A model generated the notes under the pieces. That model ran no database searches. It was not told the origin of the DNA and saw nothing but the letters and a program-made list of their open reading frames with translations. Shown piece after piece: positions 37,495-50,355 of a stretch of 64,000 nt of DNA. Location: positions 620,001 through 684,000 of the forward strand of contig JALBUN010000012.1 of NCBI GenBank assembly GCA_025174535.1, given 5' to 3'. This DNA is from Cantharellus purpuraceus. Lineage: Eukaryota > Basidiomycota > Agaricomycetes > Cantharellales > Hydnaceae. The translations under genes and the position numbers were made by a program. Numbering within the stretch: the first letter of the stretch is position 1; each line of letters begins with the position of its first letter.

Positions 37495-40400
37495 TCATCC
37501 TTGGAAATAAAGCTGCTGGAATTCAGATTGTGAGAAGCCCATGTTGCAAGCTGGACATTTGCGCTGTCGGGTGTCGATGCGAGCTTGTATACACCTAAGA
37601 ACCATGGCCAGTCAGGTCTCAGTGGCACTTTCAGAAATGTTCCACTTACTCTTTGCAAAAAGCTTTAGCACATTATGATAAAGGTCAGACATAAATGTAA
37701 TCTCAAAATTAGAATCACACACAATGCATGCACTTTGTTAGCACATGAGACCTCAGACCCTGCTTGCACGTGGAGCATCTAAGAAGTTTCTGTGGGGAGG
37801 CCTAAGCAATACACGCAGCAGAATCACGCCACAACCCACCATGCACTTCTCATATTTCTGTTCAAGGTCCATCTCCCGAGTAGTAACATTTCCGGATGCG
37901 ACAGCAGTCATCTTAGCAGCTTGACGATCTGCCTCCTTCCGAGCACGAATACTGTCATCTTCAAATAGGCGCGCTTCCGCTCTATGCTGTTTCTCTTGCG
38001 CGTGAGCTTCAGTTAGTTGGCGTTTCATCTTTGCCAGAATTCAGTGAGATTTACTGGGCTAAAATTGATTACTTCTCACCTCACTCAATAACTTCTGGTC
38101 TTCTTCATGACGCCAATGCTGCTCTTGGCATTGTCGCTCCAAGGCTGCCAAGTGGTCTCCTAGAATGTCGACCCGAGACTTTTGCAGAGTGATTTCTCTT
38201 TCATGACTTGCCTGGTGGGATATAAGCAATATGCGAGATAACCTTGGTGAGACACGCACAACTTTTACGACAAAGCCCTTTTCGGCCTCGGTGAACCGAT
38301 CAATAGCCTTTTGAAGCTTTTCGACCGTGCGACTACACGCTTTGCGTTCCGCTTCAGCAGCTTCTTTCTGACGCATGGCACCAAAGTATTTATTGTCCGC
38401 TTTGGCTTTCTGTTTTGCGTTGTGTATTCAGGGGACACATGGTAAGTCTGAAAGAAAACCCACCTCTCCTGCCAACTTCTGCAGTTTAATGTCCATGGTC
38501 TCCATGTCGAATACTTTAGCCTTATTCTGACGGTCAAGAGATTCCCAAGCTGCTGACAGTCGCTCAATCTCTGAGAACAAGTCGTTGGACGCCTTACAAC
38601 ATAAAAAGGAAGTCAGGGATATGAGCACTCAATAAGGAGAATGCTCGCACCACCTGCTCCTGCTTCTGTTGGAGCCGTGCGATGCGTAATAGCTCGTCTT
38701 TTTCTCGAAGCTGGTTTGCCATCGCTTGCTGGTCCGGCAGCAGGTTCAACCCTGAACCAAACATGGCATCATATCGTTCTAAGCGGGTTAATGCAACAGA
38801 AAGCGCTTCTCTGGCCTCGCTTTCTGACCGAATATGTTGCGCGACATCAGGATGATTTGTTTCCAAAGTGGCAAGTGATGATTGCAGAGCTTCAAGTTTC
38901 CTCTCACAGTTTCTGAATGTAAGTCAGCATCAGGGTTCAATGCTTTGGCCTACGCGGAGAAATATGGACAGACTGTAGCCGCTCTGGTAAATCTTTCATC
39001 TTGTCGTCCAAAAGAAGTTCCAACAAATATTCTTCACCAGCATTGGCGGCTAACTGTGACTTGAGACGTTTGCTTTGGAGCTCAAGTGCCGCTATACGAT
39101 CCTGCATATCAATGAGTAAACACAGTGGAAGGACGGAATATGCACTTGTAACCTACAGCACGCGACTGTAGAAGTATTTGGAGTTGAGCCGTCGATTTCT
39201 TCTCCGACCCTCGAGACTTCGTCTCGTTAATTTCAGCTTGAAAAGCGTCACGTTGTTCACGAAGTCGGACATTCTCGTGATCCCGTTTGACTATAAGATT
39301 CTTCTGTTCGTCGTATCTGACATTATAATCCGCCTATAAAGGGGTCCATTAGTCAATGAAAAAAAAGTGAGGAGTTGATATCTTACGATGAGCTTCTCCT
39401 TGAAATCGTCTTGTGATTCACGTAGCTGATCTACCTGGAGAGTAAGTTCGGTACATCTTTGTTTGTATATCTCTGAATCTTGCTTGAAGAATTGCAGTCG
39501 CTGGATTAATGAGTCGTAAAGAGGCGATTTCTGTAGTGTCTCTACGCTGGGAGCAGCCAACTGATGAAGAAGACACAAGATGAACAATCCAAGCCATAAC
39601 GAGAGTAGCCTACTCACCTCTGAAGTTAACTCACTACATCGAGATTTGAGTCCCATCAACTCCTCAGCTAATTCTTGGTTCTTTTTGTCGCAAGCCTCGT
39701 AGCGACTCTTCCAATGTTGGTCATCCTCCGTGACAAAGGACGGACCATGGCCGTTTACTACACTCCGATCATTGGCTTCCAAAGACGCCAACGCCTGCAG
39801 CTTTGTGTCCCTAACTTCCTCTTTGACCTCCTCCTTCACAGACTGCTTGCTCTCTTCATTCTCTGGGGCCGTAGACAATGCACGCACTGCATGTGTGGAG
39901 AAAGTTCGCGCTCGGTCTGCACGTGCTTCAGCAGCAATGAGATCGGCATGACAACGATCTTTATCACTTTCCGCTTTGGCCACGCGTGCATTCGCTAATG
40001 ACATCTCCGCATGCAAGACAGTCACCTGCATAAACAACATAATCAAAAGGAGTTATAAAGATACCTAAATTCGCGCATAGGCACCTGTTTCTGAAGATGG
40101 GAGCATTGACGTCGCAGGTCCTCAGAATCTGAAAAAGTTGTTTTGGGACCCAGATGCATGAAGGCTGAAATAAGTTTCTGGGTCGCAAGACCGCGGTCTC
40201 GTAAGGAGTCGGAGAGGTATGGTGTAGATGGGATTGCAGAGTGATCACCAGCGAGGCTAAATAAGTCTGTATCCACTAAAGCACAATTGAACCTGTTTGT
40301 GCATAGTCTATGAATTTGCATAACTAACTACTGACCTTGGTTTACCTCATCTAGTTCCGGGAGAGATTCGGGTTTAACTAGTAAGCTGACCTCTTGAATG

Positions 40401-40804
40401 AGCTAAAGTAATTTCAGTATCGAGGATCGGATGAAACATTTTGCGGAGTGAAAATCCACCTGCTCCCAGCATGCACTGATAGCAGCCACATTAGCCTCTA
40501 GGGCGTTGCGACGTTTCTCTAGTTCGGCTATTTGATCCTGAGCCCGCTCGTTCTCCCGTGAATAGTGTTTCATCCTTCTGTAAATAGCCTCCTTGCGAAA
40601 AGCCTAGAGCACAAAGAACTAAGACCATGTCCGTAAACCTGGACCTTGACTGACCTCAAGATTGTCTGCGTTGAGTTCCTCACGCCCAGGGTCTAATTTT
40701 CCGTTGACAGGAATAGGCGAGTCAATGATGGAAGAGACAGCCCTTTTCTTCGCTATGCCCATCTCCTGATCATCTGCCAATGGCCGCTTCCTGGTATCCG
40801 CCAT
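37495..40804 (-). CDS. BRE1: BRE1 E3 ubiquitin ligase for histone H2B
   Basis: Many exons from ATG 40804-40802 to TGA 37497-37495, roughly 800 residues. The N-terminus MADTRKRPLADD and a KKR patch are followed by FRKEAIYRRMKHYSRENERA, the conserved Bre1 start. Long coiled coil makes up the body (for example ELAEELMGLKSRCSELTSEV and EREITLQKSRVDILGDHLAA). The last exons give the RING: LLRCSTCKQGLRSHVLTKCMH, FCKECIQARIDTRQRKCPAC and GFSQSEFQQLYFQ, the usual C-terminal end. The RING is spread over three exons with introns after the CMH codons and after CKE. With Rad6, Bre1 mono-ubiquitinates H2B in the nucleus, which controls H3K4 and H3K79 methylation. It converges with the TRAF-type gene, 155 bp between stops. 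Confidence 0.93.
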
Positions 40805-41014
40805 GCTGAGTTCAATACAGCAGGAGGTTGTGTGATGAGAGATATAGACGCCTGTGGACGCAGTACCTCTGGATTTAAAACCCCGACTTAATTACTACCA
40901 GCCTTCAAGATGGCAATTCACTTTGTGCATGGTGTTGCAAGATAATCGAAACCACATTTCATAAGGACACGACACTGCCGTAATGCAGAACGTTTCAGGA
41001 ACCTGAGACACTAC

Positions 41015-43324
41015 TTACATGTCTGGCACAGTGACTACAGGGAAGTCGGCCAGGCTCAATACTTCGCAATCTAACTTGTCCCCACCACCAACCTGAGTCT
41101 CTACACACGTGAAATCGATAGCCTGTAAAAGTCCAAGTTGTCAATGCAAAATGGAGCGAGAAAGCGACGTACCGTCTCTAGTGTAACCATAGGATGGTCT
41201 TGAGACAATGTGAGTTCTTTCTGCTAGTAGTCAGGGGATATATGGTACTCACGCCATACCCCTGTATTGTAAACAATTCCTTGAGACGAGGTAGCCACAA
41301 ATGCTTTAATTGTGTTCAGATCTGGTTTGTCGTCATTGCCGTTCAATGCAACCACAACCAGGTAGGCTCTCCCAGCGTTGGGCAGCTCGTCCTCTTGCAT
41401 ACCACCAGAATGGCCCATCGGAATAAACGCCTGATTCGTGCACGGGTGTCGTTCCAGAACCTTGACCTCCCATTCCTCCCCGAACTTGGCTCCCGCTGGC
41501 GTTGAGCGATAAAGGCAGAACCCAGTACGAGCATTCATCTCTGCTGGATACGAGTTGTCGATTTGCGAAAGATTGTGGAACTTGTGTGCCGTTTTTTGGT
41601 TCGCCGATGTCACAACGACGCCCTTGGGTGCCGCGTTTGGATCAGCCCATGCCATGAGGACTTGTCCAAAGGGCATGAACGCTTCCGTTGTCAGCGGAAG
41701 TGCCGGAATCCGAGGTCCTGCAGACCTCTTCGCGGATTCGTGAGTCATCGGCATGCTTGTCTGCGGGTCAGGGATAGGATCCAATGTCGTATTACACACT
41801 GGCGTTGTCTCGCTTGAAAGGATAGGAATGCGTTGTGTGGATCCATTAAGCCTGCCGTTGGGTTGGGTGGTGAATGCGTGTACAGGTTCACGCCGACCCA
41901 TCACCCTCACGCGCTTGATACCGCCATCGGGGTAGATTGTGACTCGCACATGGGTGAAATACCTGCCGGCAACGTTCTCTAGCTGAAAGAAATGCCTCCG
42001 ATGCGGACCGAGTTTGTGTGTTGGCAAGATTGTGGTCCATCCATTCTCCTTGATGGTAGGAACAATCTGTCGAGCAGCTCCCCATGTCAGCGTCATCTAT
42101 ATGCCACCATACAAACCAACCTCCTCGCTGTAACAGGCATGCAATTCGCAACTTGCAGGATAATTCCCCTTGAAGTGATTGGTATCGATTTCGACGTGGT
42201 CTAACTGGCCATAATGTCCCCTAGAAACAGTTCACGCGATAGGATCAATGATCCTTCCTAGATGACAGACTCACAGCTGTATAATCGCATAGTCTCTATG
42301 CCCACTCTCCCTACTTCGTTTGGTCTCCCATCCGTCTCCCATGTCTTTGCCCCTCCCCGGTAGTAGGAGATTTGATCCGACACCAAAGTGTTCGTCTGAC
42401 GTGAATACAGCGCGGCCTCCAGAAAAGACATGTGCCAGATCCACCAGCGCTGAAGGACTTGCTGGAAAAGTTGTTGCCACAAGCCCATAAACGCGGAATC
42501 GTGCCTAATCGTCTGTCAGTCGTCAGTCTAATCAGCTAGTGGAACACTGACTATACCACCATCAGGATATATGTTCAATTTCACATAATTGTACCTCTCA
42601 TTCGTGGGGGATACCTTGAAGAGATGTCGAGAGTTGGGGCCAAGAGACACTTTGGAGAGAATCTGCTTCCACTGTCCGGGTGGTTAGTATGTCAGACAGA
42701 TACAGATGGAATCCCCTCAATGTACTTTGCCATCTGAAGATGTCGGAGGGGTGGTCGCGTCTGAGAAAAAGGCTTGGACAGATGCCTCGGGTGCTTCATT
42801 TCCTGTCACGAATTGTAGTATCATCAGCTCACCCACCCACATCTAGCATACCGTTAAAATGGCTGGTATCGATATCAAAGCCATACAAATATCCTGGTGC
42901 GCCAAGCTGTATAATACACCTGATTGATCATTGCATTCAACTATGTGTAGGACCATACATGTGACAAGTACTAACCAGTCAAAGTTTGGGTTGTGTCTCC
43001 TGGTTTCCCAACCAGAATACAGAGCACCATTGGGTCCAAACGAGCCCCTCAAGCTCGGTGCTGACTGAATACAAGCAAATATGAGACAAAACAGTCGAGC
43101 ATCATGGATGAGGCCTAGCCACCTCGACTTTCAAGAGATGAAAAGCTTCAGCGAAGAATTCATCAGACACTGAGCTTATCTTGGCACCGAGAGCGACGGA
43201 CGATAGCTCTAGAGATAGAGTTAACTAAGGTGGCGTGTATAAACGATAAGAAAACATGAATCAAACCTGTGTAAAGAGACAGCTCCTCCTTGAACTGTTC
43301 GAAGGGGATGTGTGTTTGTACCAT
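41015..43324 (-). CDS. Allantoicase-ureidoglycolate lyase fusion protein
   Basis: Multi-exon gene from ATG 43324-43322 to TAA 41017-41015. The first part holds two allantoicase repeats. Repeat one has [28 protein letters not shown] and [19 protein letters not shown]. Repeat two has [57 protein letters not shown] and [19 protein letters not shown]. After a Thr/Ser/Pro linker (about 41860-41700) a complete ureidoglycolate lyase (AllA/Dal3) domain follows: [47 protein letters not shown] and [17 protein letters not shown]. Allantoicase converts allantoate to ureidoglycolate plus urea; the lyase then releases glyoxylate and a second urea. One polypeptide therefore carries two successive steps. The frame runs without a stop between the domains at 42096-41224. 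Expression is probably induced by purines or nitrogen limitation. Confidence 0.93.
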
Positions 43325-45678
43325 GGTGATCTAGGTGGTTGAAGATAGAGTGTATCTACAATTACATACCTCGTGCTAAATCGGAACGCCGGGACCTTCG
43401 TGGTCCTCCTATGACCAGGGATTTGGCTCACCAAGAAACGAGTATAAATTATTGTATGACTGAAAAGCTTACTTGGCATCGTTTTGAGCCGTCTTATGAT
43501 CGAACGTGTTATACCCTTTCGAATTGTGAAGCTATTGTAGTACCATTTCGACCGTAAAGACATTTCCTCCAAGGAGTCAGTCACGTGAGGTATTAGTACA
43601 CTCAGGGATACCCAGAATGATCATAACACTTGTGAATAGCATACTGTCTGCTCTGATTCGGATAAGGCAAATTCTATACCCATTCGAATATAGTAGCACC
43701 CGGAGAACAAGAATGATGTAATAATTATAGGACGCGAAGGGCAGCTTTTTAGTAGAGCTTTAGTTGTAACTTGTGCGGGGAGCAAACAATTGAATATATC
43801 TCACCGGGTCAGGTGGGCACATTGAAACAGAAGAAAAAAGATCGCCGTGCTTGACCGCTGTACGTGTATGTTTGCAGTCGTTATATTTTGTAATACCATC
43901 ATAATGCTTCCATCGTCGTCGGTCTTGATAATCCAATATAATAATGGCCGATCCAGAGCTGCATGGGACATGTAGCTCGTACCCTCCTCTATAAACGGTT
44001 TCGAGACGATGCTGGGACCATACTATCATCTAAATCATACTGATATTCTCCTCAACCCGAGTCTATCGTGATGGCTTCATGAAGTGAAGTCGGCGGGATT
44101 GCAAGCATGTTGATAATGACGGAAACTGAAGTGAGACGTGCCTGAATTCAGCGGGGAGTACGCAGCCCATCGAATGCGAACATGACAAACACATGCAGAG
44201 ATGCATGTCCACTAGGTGAGACCCATTCCTTCGGAAGGACATAATTAGGTGGACATCACATCTTATATGCATGCATTAGAAAATGCTTTTATGCATGCAT
44301 TAGACAATGCTTTTACACACACATTAGAAATGCATATATGCATGCATCATATATGGATGGGTTCAAGTAGTCATCACATCTGGTGGAGTTCAGGAGGTCA
44401 CCATGGATGTGTATGTGTTGATTTGGATGTGATGTGTTTTTTAGATGCACTCAGATATACTCAGATACCACATCAAATTCATTTAATCCCCTCCAATACT
44501 CCTCTGATCTGTCCATACATAATCATTTGGTGGTACTTGACACAAACTACTATAATACATATAGCATAATGTCAGATGCCTTTTTGTGTGTATCCTAGAT
44601 CAGCAGTCAACTGTATGTGTCTTTCCTGCCTGGTTCCAGGTTCAAGTCTCTCTTGTGTTATTTTTATTTTCCATTTGTCCTTATGGTTTGTGGACACCAA
44701 ATGGTGATGACTAGGTGCAAGTGGGTACCAGTGTTAGAAACTAGGTGTGTATTCATGGACTCAACTAACAACTTTCACTGATGAATATAATAGTTAGATA
44801 TTCTTGTTCTAGACTCACACTTGAATGTACAATGAATGGTATTTTCATCTGACACTGAAAATCAGTGCCTGGCATTCCTTGGATGCATTGCTTGATGACT
44901 TGTCAATCAACACTATATTTAAGAATCTAATGACTCTGATTTCCAGTACTCTATCACTTTAGAACCAGTACTGATCTTGTAGTGTAAATATCTACTGAAA
45001 ATGAGTGCTACTGCAAATTGCACTGAGAATAGGCGCTTTCTTTTTCTACGGTGATCTGCGTCCAAGACTTCATCGTCGGTGCAGCCTTGGCTTCAGGTAT
45101 TGTCATCAATGGTGGCATCGGAAACGATGGGAGCATTTTAGAGTATGTAATGGCCAGGCAGGATGTGTGGTACGCATGAATACCAGAGAGGAACAGCGTC
45201 ATTGTGGGATGTCGTGCGCTCCGAGTATCTTGTGCTACACCACGAGCATATCCCTCGTTACACGTGCCTTCTCAGTGGAACAGTCGCCTTTGAATCTCAG
45301 GGGGTGCTTAGCAGTGAAAAGTCAAAGAATGGCATCCAGGAACCCGAGTATCTCGATGGTGGCGTTGGTGGCGTCGGCGGTGGCGTCGGACTCTGGGACA
45401 TCGATGCAACTACTAGGAAATCGAACCACTCTCTGAGTGTGACCGGCGAGTTGATAATCATAAGGTAAATTCAAGGACTGCGTTGTTTGTGGTTTAGTAA
45501 GATTATCGTGACAAGAGACATAGTCAAGGTCAAATACGACGAACTCACCGCCCCATATATTAGGGAGTAGTGGTATTTTGAATATACAATGATGACCTCG
45601 AACGCTCACAGGTAACTAGCAGATCAGAATACGTTAACCATAGGCATTCTCCTGCCTTCGCGTCGCGTGACGTGCCCA
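43325..45678. other. Long intergenic region with simple repeats
   Basis: 2.35 kb without a supportable gene. It holds a short tandem repeat at 44267-44345 and AT-rich sequence. A + strand open stretch at 45005-45436 contains, in another frame, DFIVGAALASGIVINGG, followed by a possible GTATGT donor at about 45143, but no complete gene could be built. Confidence 0.4.
44267..44345 (+). repeat. Short tandem repeat, about 26 bp unit, 2.5-3 copies
   Basis: Units of the form ATGCATGCATTAGA-AATGCTTTT repeat, the third diverged; ATGCAT palindromes occur throughout. Confidence 0.7.
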
Positions 45679-46702
45679 TCATTGTGAGAACTCATCGCCA
45701 GCCGCGCTGCTAGACCCGCCCCTTCTGCCGAACCCCTCTTGAGACCTGTTATTAAAGCCTCCGGGACGCCCTCGGGCACCAAATCCATAGCTGTCCCCGC
45801 CCTGATCAACGTGTCTCGGAGGGGCAAAGTCTGCTCTCTTGCCCCGGGCATACGACAGTGCAAGCGCTTCGCCGTATACAAGTTCCTTGCCATTGAATTT
45901 TTCTAGAAGGGCGGTAGCATCCTCCTGTGAGATACATTCGATGAAACCGAAGCGACTGGTTTCCCCCGTTTGTGGATTCCGCACTTTGGTACATATGAGA
46001 GTTGAAAAGGAGGAAAGGGAAGGAAAAGAGAATGACTCACTGACGCGCACACTCTTGATTACAGCTGCAAACTCCTGCAGGGCTGTTTGCAAAGCATCCT
46101 CGTCGCCTGAGAAGTTACTGAAGTGCAACGTGTTGCTAGGCGGAAACACAGGTCTGGAAGCCGGTGGTCCAGCGAAATCCAAATTCAACCCCCGCCCCTC
46201 CAAGAAAAATTGACTTTCTAAGTTTTTATTCATGATACCCTCGGCACTCGCAACTTCAGCAAAGTCGACGTGTGCAAACCCTTTGGATTCGCCGGTTGGG
46301 GACATTCCTAGACAAATCCACATTACAATTAAGTTCTCCACACGGCAAATCAGATAGCAAGAGGACTACTTTACCTAAACGCACAGAACGTACGGTCCCA
46401 AATTCGGAGAAAAGATCTTCTACCTGTGCAGGAGTTGCATTGAAAGGTAGGTTGCCAATCCAAAGCGTCGACGACGGAGCATTCTTTGGAGGCCGGGGTG
46501 CTCTGAACGACTGTCTCGGTGAAGACTCATACCCGAAACTACTACGTCGGCCTTCACCATATTGGCGTGATACGTGCGAGTTGGCAAACGCACTAGACGT
46601 GGTAGAAGACAGTGCCCGGGAGTAAGTCGCTATGTAAGGGAAACGGGCAGCAAACGGGAAGCCTGGGAGGGCTACTGCCCTTGTACGGAGAATGCTGATC
46701 AT
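45679..46702 (-). CDS. Two-RRM RNA-binding protein, probably mitochondrial
   Basis: Exons 46702-46375, 46307-46041 and 45983-45679 give 299 residues. The first 35 residues are basic, aromatic and free of acids (MISILRTRAVALPGFPFAAR and on), as in mitochondrial presequences. RRM1 has RNP2 LWIGNLPF and RNP1 KGFAHVDF, split by the first intron. RRM2 is degenerate at RNP2 (LHFSNFS) with RNP1 RFGFIECI. A Gly/Arg-rich tail (GARGRPGGFNNR and on) ends the protein. The layout resembles fungal nucleolin-like and mitochondrial RRM proteins; the RNA target is unknown. The first intron acceptor at 46308 and the second at 45984 keep both RRMs in frame. Confidence 0.88.
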
Positions 46703-47965
46703 GGTGCGAGAAGCAAATTTTTCAGACGCTCTACGTTACGTACGTGTGATGTACATAGTCGTCCACAATGTCTTTCGAGATCGATTGTCACACATTGGAA
46801 TGAGATTTGAATAAAACCAGTCTTAGTTGTGGTCTGAACAACTACTTATATTACCTGAATAAGATAGTAATTAGTATCTGAGTGTGTACTATGAAGGGGG
46901 GATGGCCGACTGCAGCGGCGGTTACCAAAGCTTTAACAAACATCTTGTAATGTATAGGTGTCATTACACGAACTCATCACACTTTCCAGAGCAGTAGAAT
47001 AAGCCATTTAATGTCAGATAATGCAAGGTGGTCGACACTAAATAACCAATACAGCCGCACGTGTATCGCTGTGTCCCTCTGGTGGGAGAATTTGATATTC
47101 ATTTGACGCGAGGTTAGATCAGCTGCAGAGGTCAATCGGGAGCCACCCTATCTTTAAATGTCTAGCATCAGAGCATCAGAGTATCGATCGTTGAAGTAGG
47201 CCACATCGGCACTTGCAGTGTTGATGTTATCCCCAACGCAATTCGTCTATAGTACCGTTGGGTGGCAATGAGTTCAAATTGATCTGTTTGCTATTTCATG
47301 GTTGAAGGCTGCTGTTTTTGATTTTCTGCTTCAATGGTCTTGATCACTTTGCGGGTCTCTCCGACTCCGTTCATAGAGTGGCATGGGCATTGTGTGCTAC
47401 GACTGCACAAGTGTGCTGGGGATGGTCGCATTTATGTCGATCTCCTTAATCCATTCATCGGAGTGTGCCCTAGCCGTATTGGCATCATCCTTGTTTTTGA
47501 ATGATAGGATCAGGTTACGACAGCGCATGACTTTTAGTCGGTACGAAACCCAACTTTGCGTGACTAAAGACTTAGGACTGGAATACATTTAACAACCACA
47601 CGCTTCATAAATAACTATCCAATTCAATGCACCTTCACCATACTCCAAACTACTTCTCATCCTGGCTGATCCACGGGCATTAGGGTTTCGCGCCATCTAC
47701 CTACGAGATTCTGGTTGCCATGGATGTAACCACTAAAGAGCAGCGAAGTCTCTCTCTCCATCTAGGCACAGAGAATGTGCATAAGCAACATGTTCTTAGG
47801 AACCAAAAAGCACGTACAGCCACACCAACCAGCACCACAAGGCTGCCCCAGTCCCTCGCACCCATAGTATTCCTTGTAAACCCAAACATCACCAAGCTTA
47901 TCATCTATCTAAAGTTATAAAGAATGTGAGAATGTTATTTGTTGGCGCATGTCCTTTCACACACC
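46703..47965. other. Intergenic region, no gene seen
   Basis: 1.26 kb between the RRM gene start and the 3' end of the next - strand gene. Only short, motif-free ORFs are present. The part next to 46702 should hold the RRM gene promoter. Confidence 0.4.
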
Positions 47966-49302
47966 CTAGCCGTCAGGATGACGTCGTATATATATTCCAT
48001 GGCCAAACGGTCCAGTACGTTTGAACTCTTTATCAAGTGCGCGTTTCACCAATTCAGAAGGGTCATAGATGTTGTAGGTTGATACTCGTACGTTGCTGTC
48101 AGAAAATCTGGGTTCGAAGTGCAGATGGCGCTGTCCCAGCCATGAGTGGCGAATAGTTGGATGGCAGAGAGCGTGTACCGGAGTTTCGGTCATGAGTACA
48201 CCTTCAGGCAGCCATGCTTTAAATATACCTTTGACTGATATCATTGAATCCAATTATCTGATTCGAGTCGTATTAGTGATATTCACCGCGTCAAGTATGC
48301 GATAATGCTCATTCAAGTGCAGTGTGTCAATGCAAACCGAACATGAAACTGCATCGGCCAGGAGTAGACGTGCATTCGAGCTTCTACAGCAGTTGTCCAA
48401 GGACGTGGGGCCAGGATAGTATCAAACTGTGCCTCAGGTATTTCCTTGAAACAAACATTGGTCGAGGTGATGATCACAAATTTGAGATAAACTAATGCAC
48501 AAATAGGCGACCAATCCAAATGCCTGCCAGATTCCAGGAGTGAATACATGCCGCCTGATGGCTGGGTCCACAGACTATAGCAAGTTACTAGGCAATGCCA
48601 GTCGTGCTCAAAATCATCCCCATGACCTGGCCCCCACTCTATAAACTTGGTCATCGGAAGAGTTTTTTGGTCTGTTGGACTGTTATGATCCTCTGGATAG
48701 GTGATCGATGCGGCAGCTTCGGTGGCCTCAAGATGGACAACGCATATAAGGAATGCAGCCGGTGTGAGCAGCGGATGAGTGATGAGTGGGCATATGCCAG
48801 AATGATTCTTTATATGTTTCTGATGAGAAAATGGTAGTGCAACAAGTGCGTATGGAGGCCAGGATGGTGGAAAAAGCAGAGGCTCAGGTGGTGGGATGAA
48901 GAATGAAGTTATTGGGGCATGTGTTGAGTCATACTGGGGGGGGGAGGGGGGGTTAGCAACGAAGTTCGACTACGCAAATTAAATCACCTTGAATGACCCT
49001 ATAAACACATGAGCAAAGGCATTCAGTACATGTTGCCGATCTTCTGTAGTCTCACTTGCTGCGCACTCTGAAAAGATCCATGAGTTTCACGAATCAGGAT
49101 AAATATTGAAGATACCTTTGTCCATGAACCAAAAGAGCCAGGCAACAAGAGCATTAACCTCATTGTCCACCTTCCAACCATGGTTCCATTCCATTCTATC
49201 ATGGAAGGGTCCCTCAGTTTTGACATACTCTGTTGCAAACTGGTTGATGCCTGTGTAGTGGATGAGCTGCTCATAGTTCTCTTGATTGTGCTCAATGAAC
49301 AT
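47966..49302 (-). CDS. Unrecognised protein whose 5' end abuts a repeat insertion
   Basis: I do not recognise the family. From the ATG at 49302 the frame reads MFIEHNQENYEQLIHYTG and WNHGWKVDNEVNALVAWLFWF; an intron (about 49114-49071) leads to SETTEDRQHVLNAFAHVFIG. A further intron leads into a long open frame, about 48955-48313, containing FIPPPEPLLFPPSWPPYALVA, FIEWGPGHGDDFEHDWHCL and ILAPRPWTTAVEARMH. A last exon (about 48253-47966) has FKAWLPEGVLMTETPVHALC and ends at 47966. The link between the last two exons is not resolved, so a frameshift is possible. Only 4 bp separate the ATG from the X insertion at 49307, so the gene may have lost its promoter or true first exon. It could be a pseudogene in progress. 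Confidence 0.4.
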
Positions 49303-49306
49303 CGGG

Positions 49307-49847
49307 TGTTTTGGAACACACAAAATTATGGTGTTAGGGCAAACTCTAAATCACCACAATTCCATGAATGAACAGCTGAGAAGAATATCAAACCCTGCTG
49401 CAGCACAACTCCAGAAACAATTTAACATTTGTACTTTGGTTACAATCCCTTGTATTGGTCAATGCAGACTATATGCAGAAAAGTAATACATTTCTTAGCA
49501 GCAAGAAATGAATAAGACTTCCAGAGTCTAGAGTTCATGGACACTTAGGGGTTCAGATATTCCAAAAAGAGGGGAATGCACTTAGAGGCTAAAGGAAGTA
49601 GGTGGATGAATCCAACCATCCAACCAGTGGCACTCTGAAGTGGGTAACAGTGATGTGTGAGCAACTGCTTCACATGAGTTCAAGCTTCTAATGCTCTGCA
49701 AAGGCAGTACACACTAGTAACTTAAACAAGAGCACTAATGGCAGGACTATTGACAGACAATCTCACCCTGTAGATTCATAGTCACATGAGGCAGATACTA
49801 CACTCATGCCCAAAGCAGGAATATCACTACTTTGAGTGCAATCAAGT
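49307..49847 (+). repeat. Left part of an X element (541 bp)
   Basis: Begins TGTTTTGGAAC, matches the start of the full X copy at 27015, and stops at ATCAAGT where an A-family LTR begins. The rest of this X copy is not found to the right inside the window. Confidence 0.75.
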
Positions 49848-50181
49848 TGTTATGACTGTATTCATTAACACCCAGATCCCCGTCCAATCCACTCAGATCC
49901 CCATGCATATGAAATCTATACTCCATTTGGGAACCATCACATCTCCACTTATCTGTCTGATTGTCACCGCCAATCCATCTCTGGTTCTGATTGATGCATC
50001 AGCATCACCATAGGAACCCGGACATCCGTCCCCATTGCACTCGGACATACTCATGTAAGGCCGTCGGCCTTGGAGACCCATCACTGGAGTAATTATTATT
50101 AGATTTCAAATATGTATTTAAGTTGCCCAACTGGGGACTTCATTCCCCAGTTTGAATATCGAATCACGCCTAGTTCTTAAG
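49848..50181 (+). repeat. Left part of an A-family LTR
   Basis: Begins TGTTATGACTGTATTC and matches the first 330 bp of the LTR at 29318. It is cut at CCTAGTTCTTAAG where the LTR of gypsy element G2 begins. Confidence 0.8.
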
Positions 50182-50355
50182 TGTTATGACTATATTCATT
50201 AACATCCAGATCCCCATCCGATCCACTCAGATCCCCGCGCATATGAAATCTATACTCCATTTGGAAATCACCGTCTCCATCTCCCTGTCCGATCGTCACC
50301 GCTGATTCCGCCCATCCATCTCCGGTTCCAATTGATGCATCAGCATCACCATAGG
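50182..50355 (+). repeat. G2 5' LTR, first part
   Basis: Starts TGTTATGACTATATTC; ends with ATAGG at 50351-50355, which is repeated at 58500-58504 on the other side of the inserted X element. Confidence 0.9.

Noticed and set aside
44267..44345. CRISPR-like spaced repeats
   Set aside because: Units are contiguous and imperfect, without unique spacers, and the genome is eukaryotic.
45005..45436. 143-codon + strand ORF
   Set aside because: No start context, no motif, and a different frame looks more protein-like; no complete gene could be assembled.
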